From Clostridia bacterium (GTDB lineage: Bacteria > Bacillota_E > RBS10-35 > JAJYVN01): a stretch of 5,912 nt of DNA. Position 1 is the stretch's first letter. Each line of letters begins with the position of its first letter. Made by a program: the position numbers and the translations under genes. The stretch lies in contig DAHWHV010000147.1 in assembly GCA_027335545.1 (NCBI GenBank), positions 1 through 5,912 on the forward strand, in the 5' to 3' direction. Below are positions 1-5,363 of this stretch, piece after piece. The notes below the pieces were generated by a model. That model was not told the DNA's origin, ran no database searches, and saw only the letters and a list, made by a program, of their open reading frames with translations.

Positions 1-840
1 GGCCTCTTCGCCCCGGGTGCGTCGGTCGGCGGCTCGGTGCGCCTGGAGGGCCGAGAGGTGCTGGGATCGCCCGCCGCCGCCCTGCGGCCCCTGCGCGGCG
101 GTCTCGTCGGCCTGGTGCCCCAGGAGGCGGGGTCTGCGCTCAACCCCACCCAAACGATCGGCGCCCAGGTCGCCGCGGCCGCCCGGCTCCACCTCGGTCT
201 GGGGCCCCGGGCGGCCTGGGCGCACGGGGTGGCCTGGCTGGACCGGGTCGGGCTCCCCGACGCCCCCCGCCGGGCCAGGGAGTACCCCCACCAGTGGAGC
301 GGGGGGATGCGGCAGCGGGCCCTGGTCGCCATGGCCCTGGCCGGGGGACCCCGCCTGCTGGTGGCCGACGAGCCCACGTCCGCCCTGGACCCCCCGCTGG
401 CCGCCGGGCTGCTGGAGTTGCTGGCCGGCTTACGGGCCGAGTTGGGGCTGGCCCTGCTCCTGGTCACCCATGACCTCGCCGCGGCCGCCCGCCTCGCGGA
501 GCGCGTGGTGGTCCTCTACGCGGGGCGGGTCGTGGAGGTGGGCCCGGCCGCCGGGGTGCTGGCGCGCCCCGCCCACCCCTACAGCGCCGGCCTCCTGCGC
601 TCCCTGCCCCGGCGTGGCCTCCAGCCCCTACCCGGGCGTCAGCCGGACCCCGGCCAGGAGCGCCCCGGCTGCGCCTTCGCGCCACGCTGCCCGGAGGCGC
701 TGCCGGTCTGCGCCCGGCGCGCCCCCCCGGCCTTTCCCAGCGCCGCCGGGGCGGCGTCCTGCTGGCTGCTGGATCCCGAGGCCCCGGCCGGGGCCCGCCG
801 ATCCCCGGGGGGGGCCGAGACATGGGCGATCCGGACCTAG
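1..840 (+). CDS. OppD/DppD-type ABC transporter ATP-binding protein, 5'-truncated
   Basis: ATPase subunit of a peptide/opine/nickel-class (PepT family) ABC importer; it hydrolyses ATP on the cytoplasmic face to drive uptake. The frame is open from base 1, so the N-terminus including Walker A lies outside the window. Numbering from the first visible codon: Q-loop VPQEAGSALNP (Gln about 41), signature SGGMRQ (100-105), Walker B LLVADEP (119-125) followed by the D-loop SALD, and H-loop VTHD (His 157). After HPYSAGLL comes the C-terminal oligopeptide-transporter extension with cysteines at 224, 230, 237 and 254; this four-Cys pattern is known in OppD/DppD proteins and binds an iron-sulfur cluster in some studied members. 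The stop (TAG 838-840) lies inside the next ATPase reading frame if that starts at 822, which is usual for oppD-oppF pairs. The substrate cannot be read from an ATPase. Family assignment is very secure. Confidence 0.96.
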   Translation, partial: GLFAPGASVGGSVRLEGREVLGSPAAALRPLRGGLVGLVPQEAGSALNPTQTIGAQVAAAARLHLGLGPRAAWAHGVAWLDRVGLPDAPRRAREYPHQWSGGMRQRALVAMALAGGPRLLVADEPTSALDPPLAAGLLELLAGLRAELGLALLLVTHDLAAAARLAERVVVLYAGRVVEVGPAAGVLARPAHPYSAGLLRSLPRRGLQPLPGRQPDPGQERPGCAFAPRCPEALPVCARRAPPAFPSAAGAASCWLLDPEAPAGARRSPGGAETWAIRT

Positions 841-2051
841 GTGGGTGCTGCGAGAGTTGTGCAGCACCCACTTCCGGAGGTTGTGGTCAGCGCGCCGCCA
901 AGACCACTGCCCCTTGCCCGCCCGTTGCAGTTGAGGGGCCGCCCGCGGCCTTGCGCAGCGCCCCGCCGGGACGATGCTGCACAAAGCCAGAGGCACCAGC
1001 CCCGCCACCAGGAAGGCTTGCTTGGTGGCGGGGCAAGGCACAAGATCGGGACGTGGGCACAGCAGACAGCGGCGCTACAGACGGCGGCGCTACAGACGGC
1101 GGCGCTACAAGAGAGGACTCTTGCACCGCTCACCTGGCCCCCACGGCGGATGGGGGCCGCCCCGCGTCGTCCCGCCCCCCCGCCGCGGACTTCTTGCAGG
1201 TGCAGGGACTCCACCGCCGCTTCGGGGCGCTACGGGCACTGGACGGGGTCAGCCTCTCGCTGCCCCGCGGGGAGGCCATGGCCCTGCTCGGCGAGTCCGG
1301 CGGCGGCAAGTCGACGCTCGCCCGGCTCGTGGCGGGCCTGGATCGACCCAGCGCCGGCCGCGTGCTGATCGGGGGGCGCGACGTACACGCCCAGGCGCCG
1401 CATCAGCGGCGCTCGCTGGTGCAACTGACCTTCCAGGACGCCGCCAGCGCCTTCGCCCCCCACCTGCGGGCCTGGGACGCCGTCACCGAGGGCCAGCACG
1501 CACCCCGCGCGGAACGGCGGGCGCGCGCGGGCCGCCTGCTGGCGGGCGTCGGCCTGCCGCCAGGGCTCGCGGACCGCCTGCCCCACGAGCTCTCCGGCGG
1601 GGAGCGACAGCGCCTCGGCTTGGCCCGCGCGCTGTCGGCCGAGCCCGAGCTGCTGGTCGCCGACGAGCCCGTGGCCGCGCTGGATCCGTCCCTGCAGGCG
1701 GCGATCGCCCGCTTGCTGCTGGACCTGCGGCGGCGCCGCGGGCTGACCTACCTGTTGGTGCTCCACGACCCGGCGCTGGCGCTGCACCTAGTCGAGCACG
1801 CCGCCATCCTCCAGCGCGGGCGCCTGTGCGAAGTCGGCCCGGCCGCGACCGTCCTGCGGACGCCGCGCCACCCGTACACGCAGTCCCTGGTGGCCCGTAC
1901 GCCGCGTCGCCTGGGCGCCCCCCCGGCCCCGGCGGCCGGTTGCCCCTTCGCCCCCGACTGCCCGTTGGCCGAGGGCCGCTGTCAGCGGGAGGCGCCCGCC
2001 CTGCGACCCGTGGGCCACGCCCACTCCGTGGCCTGCCACCTGGTGGATTGA
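822..2051 (+). CDS. OppF/DppF-type ABC transporter ATP-binding protein with atypical N-terminal extension
   Basis: Second ATPase of the importer, expected to pair with the preceding subunit. Numbering from ATG 822: Walker [10 protein letters not shown] (157-165, Lys163), Q-loop LTFQDA, signature LSGGE (257-261), Walker B LLVADEP (277-283), H-loop LHD (His315), then HPYTQSL and a C-terminal Cys motif GCPFAPDC...C...C. All ATPase motifs are intact. The family-like part starts only around residue 125 ([20 protein letters not shown]). ATG 822 overlaps the previous gene and has a G8 run (807-814) seven bases upstream as a possible ribosome-binding site; it is chosen for that reason. The alternative starts TTG 1194 and GTG 1200 have no visible Shine-Dalgarno but would give a compact ATPase of about 285 residues. 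Residues 6-103 have many A/T-ending codons (about 41 of 98) against about 8 of 95 at the start of the core, so the extension is probably not an evolved domain. The gene is certain; the start is not. Confidence 0.9.
   Translation: MGDPDLGGCCESCAAPTSGGCGQRAAKTTAPCPPVAVEGPPAALRSAPPGRCCTKPEAPAPPPGRLAWWRGKAQDRDVGTADSGATDGGATDGGATREDSCTAHLAPTADGGRPASSRPPAADFLQVQGLHRRFGALRALDGVSLSLPRGEAMALLGESGGGKSTLARLVAGLDRPSAGRVLIGGRDVHAQAPHQRRSLVQLTFQDAASAFAPHLRAWDAVTEGQHAPRAERRARAGRLLAGVGLPPGLADRLPHELSGGERQRLGLARALSAEPELLVADEPVAALDPSLQAAIARLLLDLRRRRGLTYLLVLHDPALALHLVEHAAILQRGRLCEVGPAATVLRTPRHPYTQSLVARTPRRLGAPPAPAAGCPFAPDCPLAEGRCQREAPALRPVGHAHSVACHLVD
841..871 (+). repeat. 11-bp perfect inverted repeat (hairpin) after the first ATPase stop
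   Basis: The arms GTGGGTGCTGC (841-851) and GCAGCACCCAC (861-871) are perfectly complementary around a 9-base loop. The repeat begins at the first base after the TAG stop at 838-840. No T tract follows, so it is not a classic intrinsic terminator. It could stabilise the 3' end of the first cistron, lower expression of the second, or be an element end. Confidence 0.75.
999..1034 (+). repeat. 12-bp perfect inverted repeat
   Basis: GCCCCGCCACCA (999-1010) and TGGTGGCGGGGC (1023-1034) are perfectly complementary with a 12-base spacer. A flanking 7-bp inverted pair (GCCTTGC 948-954, GCAAGGC 1033-1039) could extend or compete with this structure. It has no T tract. Its function is unknown. Confidence 0.7.
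1063..1107 (+). repeat. Three tandem copies of a 15-bp unit
   Basis: The unit CAGACGGCGGCGCTA occurs at 1078-1092 and 1093-1107, with a one-mismatch copy (CAGACAGCGGCGCTA) at 1063-1077. The period is a multiple of three, so copy-number change would keep the frame of the extended ATPase, where it reads as repeats of T-D-G-G-A. It looks like a small VNTR. Confidence 0.85.
1108..1123 (+). repeat. Short hairpin CAAGAG-AGGA-CTCTTG
   Basis: Six perfectly paired bases surround an AGGA tetraloop immediately after the 15-bp tandem repeats. The loop resembles a Shine-Dalgarno core, but there is no in-frame ATG, GTG or TTG at proper spacing (the nearest in-frame near-start is CTG 1134), so it is listed only as structure. 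Confidence 0.4.
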
Positions 2052-2169
2052 CCACGTGCGACCAGGCTCGGCCCGACGCGCCCCCCAGGGCGGAGGCGTT
2101 CCCCGTGAAGTGCTGTGGGCCACAGGCGATGTGTGGCACGGAGCGGTGGCGCGGCGGGCGCCGCCTCCG

Positions 2170-2214
2170 GAGCCCCTCGGCCACGAGCCCCTCGGCCACG
2201 AGCCCCCCTGCCAC
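2170..2214 (+). repeat. Three tandem copies of a second 15-bp unit
   Basis: GAGCCCCTCGGCCAC occurs exactly at 2170-2184 and 2185-2199, followed by a diverged copy GAGCCCCCCTGCCAC at 2200-2214 and a partial fourth start (GAGCCCC, 2215-2221). The unit length and copy number match the array at 1063-1107, but the sequence is unrelated. Confidence 0.85.
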
Positions 2215-2296
2215 GAGCCCCGGCGCGTCGAGGACCACCTGCGGTCGTGCCCCCCATCACCTTGCCCGCTCGGCCTTCTGGCCCCAGGCCCCTCAC

Positions 2297-2327
2297 CGGA
2301 AGGACTCCACCCTGCTGGAGCCTTCCG
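2297..2327 (+). repeat. Strong bulged hairpin in the oxidoreductase upstream region
   Basis: CGGAAGG (2297-2303) pairs with CCTTCCG (2321-2327). Inside, after a bulged A (2304), CTCCA (2305-2309) pairs with TGGAG (2316-2320) around the loop CCCTGC. This gives twelve pairs in total. No T tract follows. It could be a leader RNA element of the oxidoreductase transcript or a terminator-like 3' structure of the ABC transcript. It does not match a riboswitch or T-box consensus that I can recognise. Confidence 0.55.
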
Positions 2328-2483
2328 CGGCCCCCTTCGCACGGCAGGGAATCGACCGGGCGCCGCCCAACCCTCCGCGGGGGCCCGACCCGCCCGTGCC
2401 ACGGCTTCAGGCGGGTGGTGCACGCGCCGGCCCGGGCACGGGCCCGGGCAGACCCGACACGGGCCCAAATCGACGGCAAATGC

Positions 2484-2489
2484 AGGAGG
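2484..2489 (+). promoter_or_regulatory. Ribosome-binding site AGGAGG fixing a TTG start
   Basis: A perfect AGGAGG ends seven bases before TTG 2497-2499. This decides the start of the oxidoreductase: the open frame runs back to 2056, but the Rossmann fold begins right after this TTG (MAQEYRVAIIGCGG). Confidence 0.9.
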
Positions 2490-2496
2490 CGATCGC

Positions 2497-3606
2497 TTGG
2501 CCCAGGAGTATCGTGTGGCGATCATCGGCTGCGGCGGGCGCGGGCGGGCACACGCCCGGGCTTACCGCTCCACCGGCCGGTGTGCGCTGGTGGCGGTCGC
2601 CGATGTGCAGGTGGAGAGCGCCCGCGCCTTCGCGCTCAAAGAAGGGGCGCTCCAAGCAGGCGCGCAGCAGGGCGGCACGGCGCCGGTGGACGGCGTCGCG
2701 GCCACCGACGCGAGTCCCGCCGCCACCACTCCCCGGGTCTATGAGGACTACGCCGCCATGCTTGGGGAGGTCGGGGCGGACATCGTCTCCGTCTGCACCT
2801 GGCCGGACACCCACGCCGCTCTGGTGGAGGCGGCGGCCGCAGCCGGGGCGCGAGCGATCTTCTGCGAGAAGCCCATGGCCCCGACCTGGGGCGAGGCGCG
2901 GGCCATGGCGGAGTCGGCCCGCCGCCATGGGACGCTGCTGGCCTTCTGCCACCAGCGGCGCTTCGAGACGCAGTTCGTCCTGGCCCGGCGCCTGCTGCGT
3001 GCGGGCGCCATCGGGCGCCTGCAGCGCGTGGAGGGGACCTGCGACAACCTGTTCGACTGGGGAACCCACTGGTTCGACATGATGCACTTCTACAACGAGG
3101 AGCACCCGGCCGAGTGGGTCCTGGGCCAGGTCGACGTCCACCGCGGCCGTACGGTCTTCGGCGCCCTAGTCGAAGACCAGGGCCTCTCGCTCGTGCAGTT
3201 CTCCAACGGGGTGCAGGGGCTGATGATCACCGGCCACGGGCGCCCCTACCCAGAGGCCAACCGCTTGATCGGCAGCGAGGGGGTCATCGAGGTCCAGATG
3301 CCCGGCCCCGACGGCAAGTGGCTGCCCGTCCGGGTCCGAGGGCACGGGGACGACGCCTTCCGCCTCCCCGAGGCCACGGAGGCCGACCGGCCCGGTCCCG
3401 GGGGGCCCGAGGGCGAGGCCGTGGCCGACCTCCTGCGTTGTCTGGAGCAGGGGGGAGAACCGGAACTGTCCGTGGCCAAGGCCCTGCGGGCCACGGAACT
3501 GATCTTTGCGACCTACGAGAGCAGCTGGCGGCGCGGGCGCGTCGAACTGCCCCTGGGCATCGACCACTCCCCCCTGGGCGCGATCGCCCAGGCCTCCGCC
3601 CGCTGA
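2497..3606 (+). CDS. Gfo/Idh/MocA-family NAD(P)-dependent oxidoreductase
   Basis: A 369-residue protein of the usual family length, predicted to be a cytoplasmic dehydrogenase acting on a sugar, inositol or related polyol-type substrate. The N-terminal Rossmann domain starts at residue 5 with the dinucleotide-binding motif GCGGRGRAH (11-19) and an acidic residue ending beta-2 (Asp36). The CTWPDTHA strand-turn (100-107) and the EKP motif (124-126, with the conserved catalytic-type Lys125) follow. The C-terminal alpha/beta domain has WGTHWFDMMHF (188-198), matching the family's GxHxxD active-site segment with His191 and Asp194. Residues about 49-79 are a Gly/Ala/Thr/Pro-rich insertion between beta-2 and the VYEDYAAML helix, longer than usual. 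It lies 445 bp after the ABC genes on the same strand, so a role in catabolism of the imported solute is possible but unproven. The exact substrate is unknown. Confidence 0.95.
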   Translation: MAQEYRVAIIGCGGRGRAHARAYRSTGRCALVAVADVQVESARAFALKEGALQAGAQQGGTAPVDGVAATDASPAATTPRVYEDYAAMLGEVGADIVSVCTWPDTHAALVEAAAAAGARAIFCEKPMAPTWGEARAMAESARRHGTLLAFCHQRRFETQFVLARRLLRAGAIGRLQRVEGTCDNLFDWGTHWFDMMHFYNEEHPAEWVLGQVDVHRGRTVFGALVEDQGLSLVQFSNGVQGLMITGHGRPYPEANRLIGSEGVIEVQMPGPDGKWLPVRVRGHGDDAFRLPEATEADRPGPGGPEGEAVADLLRCLEQGGEPELSVAKALRATELIFATYESSWRRGRVELPLGIDHSPLGAIAQASAR

Positions 3607-3624
3607 GCGCAGCCGAGCAAAGGC

Positions 3625-3662
3625 AGGCGGGGTGGCGGCGCATGCGCGTCGCTACCCCGCCT
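3625..3662 (+). terminator. Long hairpin between convergent genes
   Basis: AGGCGGGGT (3625-3633) pairs perfectly with ACCCCGCCT (3654-3662), and pairing continues inward to 3641/3646 around the loop ATGC, giving 17 pairs including two G-U. It begins 18 bases after the oxidoreductase stop and overlaps the last codons and stop of the opposing gene. The two wobble pairs form only in the plus-strand RNA, so it probably serves the oxidoreductase transcript first. It has no T tract. Confidence 0.6.
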
Positions 3663-4035
3663 CGGTCCGCGCCAGTTCGATGCCTTCGTCCCGGACCAGG
3701 GCCGCCAACCGCGCCTCCAACCGGTCGCCGTCGTGGATCGCCGTTTGGACCGACGCCTCGCGGGCGCCCACCCGGGCCCGCCAGAAGACGTCCGCCCGCA
3801 GGCCCCACACGACCAACTGGATGGAACTGCGGCGGCCGAAGCGGTCCGGATGCACGAGGTCTCCCACGGCCACCACTCGGGCCGCACCGAATTCATGCAC
3901 CAGCCGCCTCGACGCATCCAGGGCCTGCCTCCACGCCCGGCCGTAGTGCTGAAGGCGAAGCGCCTCCGCGCCATGCGCCTCGGGACCGAGAACCCCAGGT
4001 GTCGCGGGGGCGCGGCCTCGAACCGCATCCACCAA
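3652..4035 (-). CDS. MNT-type nucleotidyltransferase-fold protein lacking catalytic residues
   Basis: A 127-residue protein resembling the minimal nucleotidyltransferase (pol-beta-like) family. Helix HYGRAWRQALDASRRLVHEFG (30-50) leads into ARVVAVGDLVHPDRFGRRSSIQLVVWGL (52-79), which aligns with the family pattern of FGS, a short loop, then S-D-I-D-L-A-V-x-G-L. Here the GS position reads G58-D59, the D-x-D pair reads S71-I72-Q73, and the later EIDLV-type acidic strand reads S95-V-Q-T-A. All three metal-binding carboxylates therefore appear lost, so nucleotide transfer is unlikely. Start TTG 4035 is preceded by AGGGGGG with 7-base spacing and a candidate promoter further up. Relatives often pair with a HEPN protein; no such gene is present here. 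It converges with the oxidoreductase. The frame is uninterrupted, so it may be a pseudoenzyme or a decaying gene. The family call is from remembered pattern, not alignment. Confidence 0.72.
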   Translation of the reverse strand: MVDAVRGRAPATPGVLGPEAHGAEALRLQHYGRAWRQALDASRRLVHEFGAARVVAVGDLVHPDRFGRRSSIQLVVWGLRADVFWRARVGAREASVQTAIHDGDRLEARLAALVRDEGIELARTEAG

Positions 4036-4042
4036 CGCTGGT

Positions 4043-4049
4043 CCCCCCT
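4043..4049 (-). promoter_or_regulatory. Ribosome-binding site for the nucleotidyltransferase-fold gene
   Basis: Read on the minus strand, AGGGGGG ends seven bases before TTG 4035. It supports the TTG start, since no ATG occurs in this frame near the beginning. Confidence 0.5.
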
Positions 4050-4073
4050 GCTCGCCCTACCGCTTGGCCCATG

Positions 4074-4102
4074 ATTAAACCATGGATGTCCACAGAGTGC
4101 AA
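4074..4102 (-). promoter_or_regulatory. Candidate sigma-70-like promoter for the nucleotidyltransferase-fold gene
   Basis: On the minus strand TTGCAC (4102-4097) and TTTAAT (4079-4074) are separated by exactly 17 bases. The -10 matches consensus at five of six positions, the -35 at three. It lies in the most AT-rich stretch of the window and would start transcription about 30 bases before TTG 4035. Coincidence is possible, but local composition makes chance matches rare here. Confidence 0.5.
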
Positions 4103-4147
4103 ACCATCCAGAGGCAACAGACCCAGACAAACCCAGGACCACGGGCG

Positions 4148-4169
4148 GTCGGTCCCCGCGCGGACCGAC
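4148..4169 (-). terminator. Hairpin abutting the aldo/keto reductase stop
   Basis: GTCGGTCC (4148-4155) and GGACCGAC (4162-4169) form a perfect 8-bp stem with a 6-base loop, immediately downstream of the TGA at 4172-4170 on the minus strand. The sequence beyond is only mildly T-rich, so this is a terminator-like or 3'-stabilising hairpin, not a canonical terminator. Confidence 0.55.
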
Positions 4170-5156
4170 TCAGCGGTGCACCGCGCGCAGGGAGTGCTCG
4201 GGGTAGCGGGCCCCGGTCGCCACCCCGGCCGGGAAAGCGGCGTCGATCTCGGCCAGGTCCGCTGGTGTCAGCCCCACCACGAGGGCCCCCAGATTCTCGG
4301 CCAGGTAGGGGCGGCGCTTGGTGCCGGGGATGGGCACCACCCCCGGTTGATGCAGCAACCAGGCCAGCGCCAGTTGCGCGGGCGTGCAGCCCCGCCGCGC
4401 GGCGAGCGCCGCCACCCGCTCGGCCAGGGCGAGGTTGCTCCCCAGGTTCTCACCCTGAAATCGCGGATGCCCCAGCCGGACGTCGGTCGGCTCCAGGTCG
4501 CCCCCGCTGCGGATGCGCCCGGTCAGGAATCCGCGCCCCAGGGGGCTGTAGGCGACGAAACCGACGCCCAGAGCCCGGCAGGTCGCCAGCACCCCGTTGT
4601 CCTCGGGATCGCGCGTCTACAGGGAGTACTCGGTCTGCAGGGCGGCGATCGGATGGACCGCGCAGGCGCGGCGGATCGTCTCGGGGGCGGCCTCCGACAG
4701 CCCCAGGTACCGCACCTTCCCCGCGCGGACCAACTCCCCCATGGCCCCCACCGTCTCCTCGATCGGGGTGACGGGGTCGACGCGGTGCTGGTAGTAGAGA
4801 TCGATCACCTCCACGCCCAGCCGGCGCAGGCTCGCCTCACAGGCTTGCCGCACGTACTCCGGCCGCCCGTCCACCCGGAGGAAGCTCCCGTCGGGGGCGC
4901 GTACGTTGCCGAACTTGGTCGCCAGGACCACGCCCTGGCGCCGGCCGCGGATCGCCCGGCCCACCAACTCCTCGTTGCGCCCGACGCCGTACATGTCCGC
5001 GGTGTCCAGCAGCGTCACGCCGCGCTCGAGGGCCTCCTGGAGCGTCGCCACCGCCTCCGCCTCGTCCCGCCCCGCGTAGAAGTCCGACATGCCCATGCAG
5101 CCCAATCCCAGGGCCGACACCCGCAGATCGCTCCGCCCGAGGATCACCGTGCGCAC
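4170..5156 (-). pseudogene. Aldo/keto reductase interrupted by an in-frame TAG
   Basis: The full frame would encode 328 residues, a normal length for a cytoplasmic NADPH-dependent aldo/keto reductase. GTG 5156 is chosen because GGGGAG lies six bases upstream and the family N-terminus ([20 protein letters not shown]) begins there. The catalytic tetrad is visible: Asp51 (LLDTAD), Tyr56 (MYG), Lys81 (ATKFGN) and His124 (YYQHR). Codon 180 (4619-4617) is TAG, within ...LQTEYSL-stop-TRDPED; the family normally has Trp here (YSLWTRDPE), one base away (TGG). The same frame continues intact for 148 more codons through [31 protein letters not shown] (cofactor-phosphate site) and YLAENLGA. A 179-residue product would lack the cofactor-binding end and should be inactive. 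The lesion is a recent nonsense mutation or a base-call error. The family is certain. Confidence 0.93.
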
Positions 5157-5162
5157 CCGCCA

Positions 5163-5168
5163 CTCCCC
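5163..5168 (-). promoter_or_regulatory. Ribosome-binding site for the aldo/keto reductase
   Basis: Read on the minus strand, GGGGAG ends six bases before GTG 5156. It favours this start over the upstream in-frame ATG at 5300, whose extra 48 residues are Arg/Gly-rich and unlike the family. Confidence 0.5.
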
Positions 5169-5295
5169 CCATCTCGCCGGAGACCGCGCCTCGCCCCGCA
5201 CGCGTTGGCGAGTCCGCCCCCGGCCGAACAACTCGCATCGCCCGGTCGGGCCCTCGGCCGCGCGACGCCGCCTCCCTCCGTGACCCAACACGGTC

Positions 5296-5324
5296 AGCAT
5301 AGACCGCGGCGCGACCTGCGGGAA
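5296..5324 (-). promoter_or_regulatory. Weak candidate promoter for the aldo/keto reductase
   Basis: On the minus strand TTCCCG (5324-5319), 17 bases, then TATGCT (5301-5296). The -10 has four of six consensus bases and the -35 three. It would give a leader of roughly 130 bases. It is the best match in this 207-bp gap but still weak. Confidence 0.22.
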
Positions 5325-5340
5325 GGGCGTCGCAACGCCC
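5325..5340 (-). terminator. Hairpin downstream of the DUF3048 gene (second of two)
   Basis: The minus strand reads GGGCGT-TGCG-ACGCCC, a 6-bp stem with a tetraloop, about 24 bases after the restored-frame stop and followed by TTCC. It fits a short terminator without a full T tract. Confidence 0.45.
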
Positions 5341-5348
5341 CAGCGGGG

Positions 5349-5363
5349 GGGCGCCGCGCGCCC
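5349..5363 (-). terminator. Hairpin abutting the DUF3048 stop (first of two)
   Basis: The minus strand reads GGGCGC-GCG-GCGCCC, a perfect 6-bp stem starting at the base right after the TGA (5366-5364). The hairpin position supports this TGA as the genuine ancestral end of the gene. Confidence 0.45.

Larger units (their letters stand above)
841..1193 (+). other. Insertion-like segment between the two ABC ATPase cores
   Basis: This ~350-bp stretch separates the end of the first ATPase from the conserved core of the second, where related operons normally have little or no gap. It carries an 11-bp perfect inverted repeat directly after the first gene's stop, a 12-bp perfect inverted repeat at 999-1034, three 15-bp tandem repeats at 1063-1107 and a 6-bp hairpin at 1108-1123. 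Codon third positions in the frame of the downstream gene are much less GC-biased than in the core. On the minus strand one frame has a more coding-like third-position bias and a short transposase-like string (see findings). It could be a decayed mobile element, a leader region, or neutral sequence. No function is claimed. Confidence 0.45.
2052..2496 (+). other. 445-bp non-coding stretch upstream of the oxidoreductase
   Basis: Open frames here are only GC-driven extensions and give Pro/Arg/Ala-rich sequence with no recognisable family. It contains a small palindrome CTGTGG-G-CCACAG (2113-2125), a triple 15-bp tandem repeat (2170-2214), a 12-pair hairpin with one bulge (2297-2327), and closely spaced repeated palindromic words near 2430-2466 (GCCCGGGCA twice, CACGGGCCC twice) shortly before the ribosome-binding site. 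I see no convincing sigma-70 promoter, probably because of the extreme GC. It probably holds the 3' end of the transporter transcript and the leader of the oxidoreductase. Confidence 0.6.

Noticed and set aside
1063..2214. 15-bp repeats as a CRISPR array
   Set aside because: The copies are directly adjacent with no spacers, and no cas genes are visible.
2052..2496. Riboswitch or T-box leader upstream of the oxidoreductase
   Set aside because: I looked for familiar conserved cores such as the T-box GGGTGGNACCGCG and cobalamin-type boxes and found none; only generic hairpins are visible.
974..3082. Long plus-strand open frame (702 codons) through the second ATPase and oxidoreductase
   Set aside because: It is a frame-shifted shadow of two genes with complete conserved motifs; its product is Arg/Pro-rich and unrecognisable.
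3652..4169. MNT/HEPN toxin-antitoxin module
   Set aside because: No HEPN-domain gene is adjacent on either side and the nucleotidyltransferase motif is degenerate.
4617..4619. TAG as a pyrrolysine or reassigned codon
   Set aside because: Other genes here end in TAG (838-840 and the nucleotidyltransferase-fold gene), and the replaced residue is a family Trp one base away, so nonsense mutation or error is simpler.
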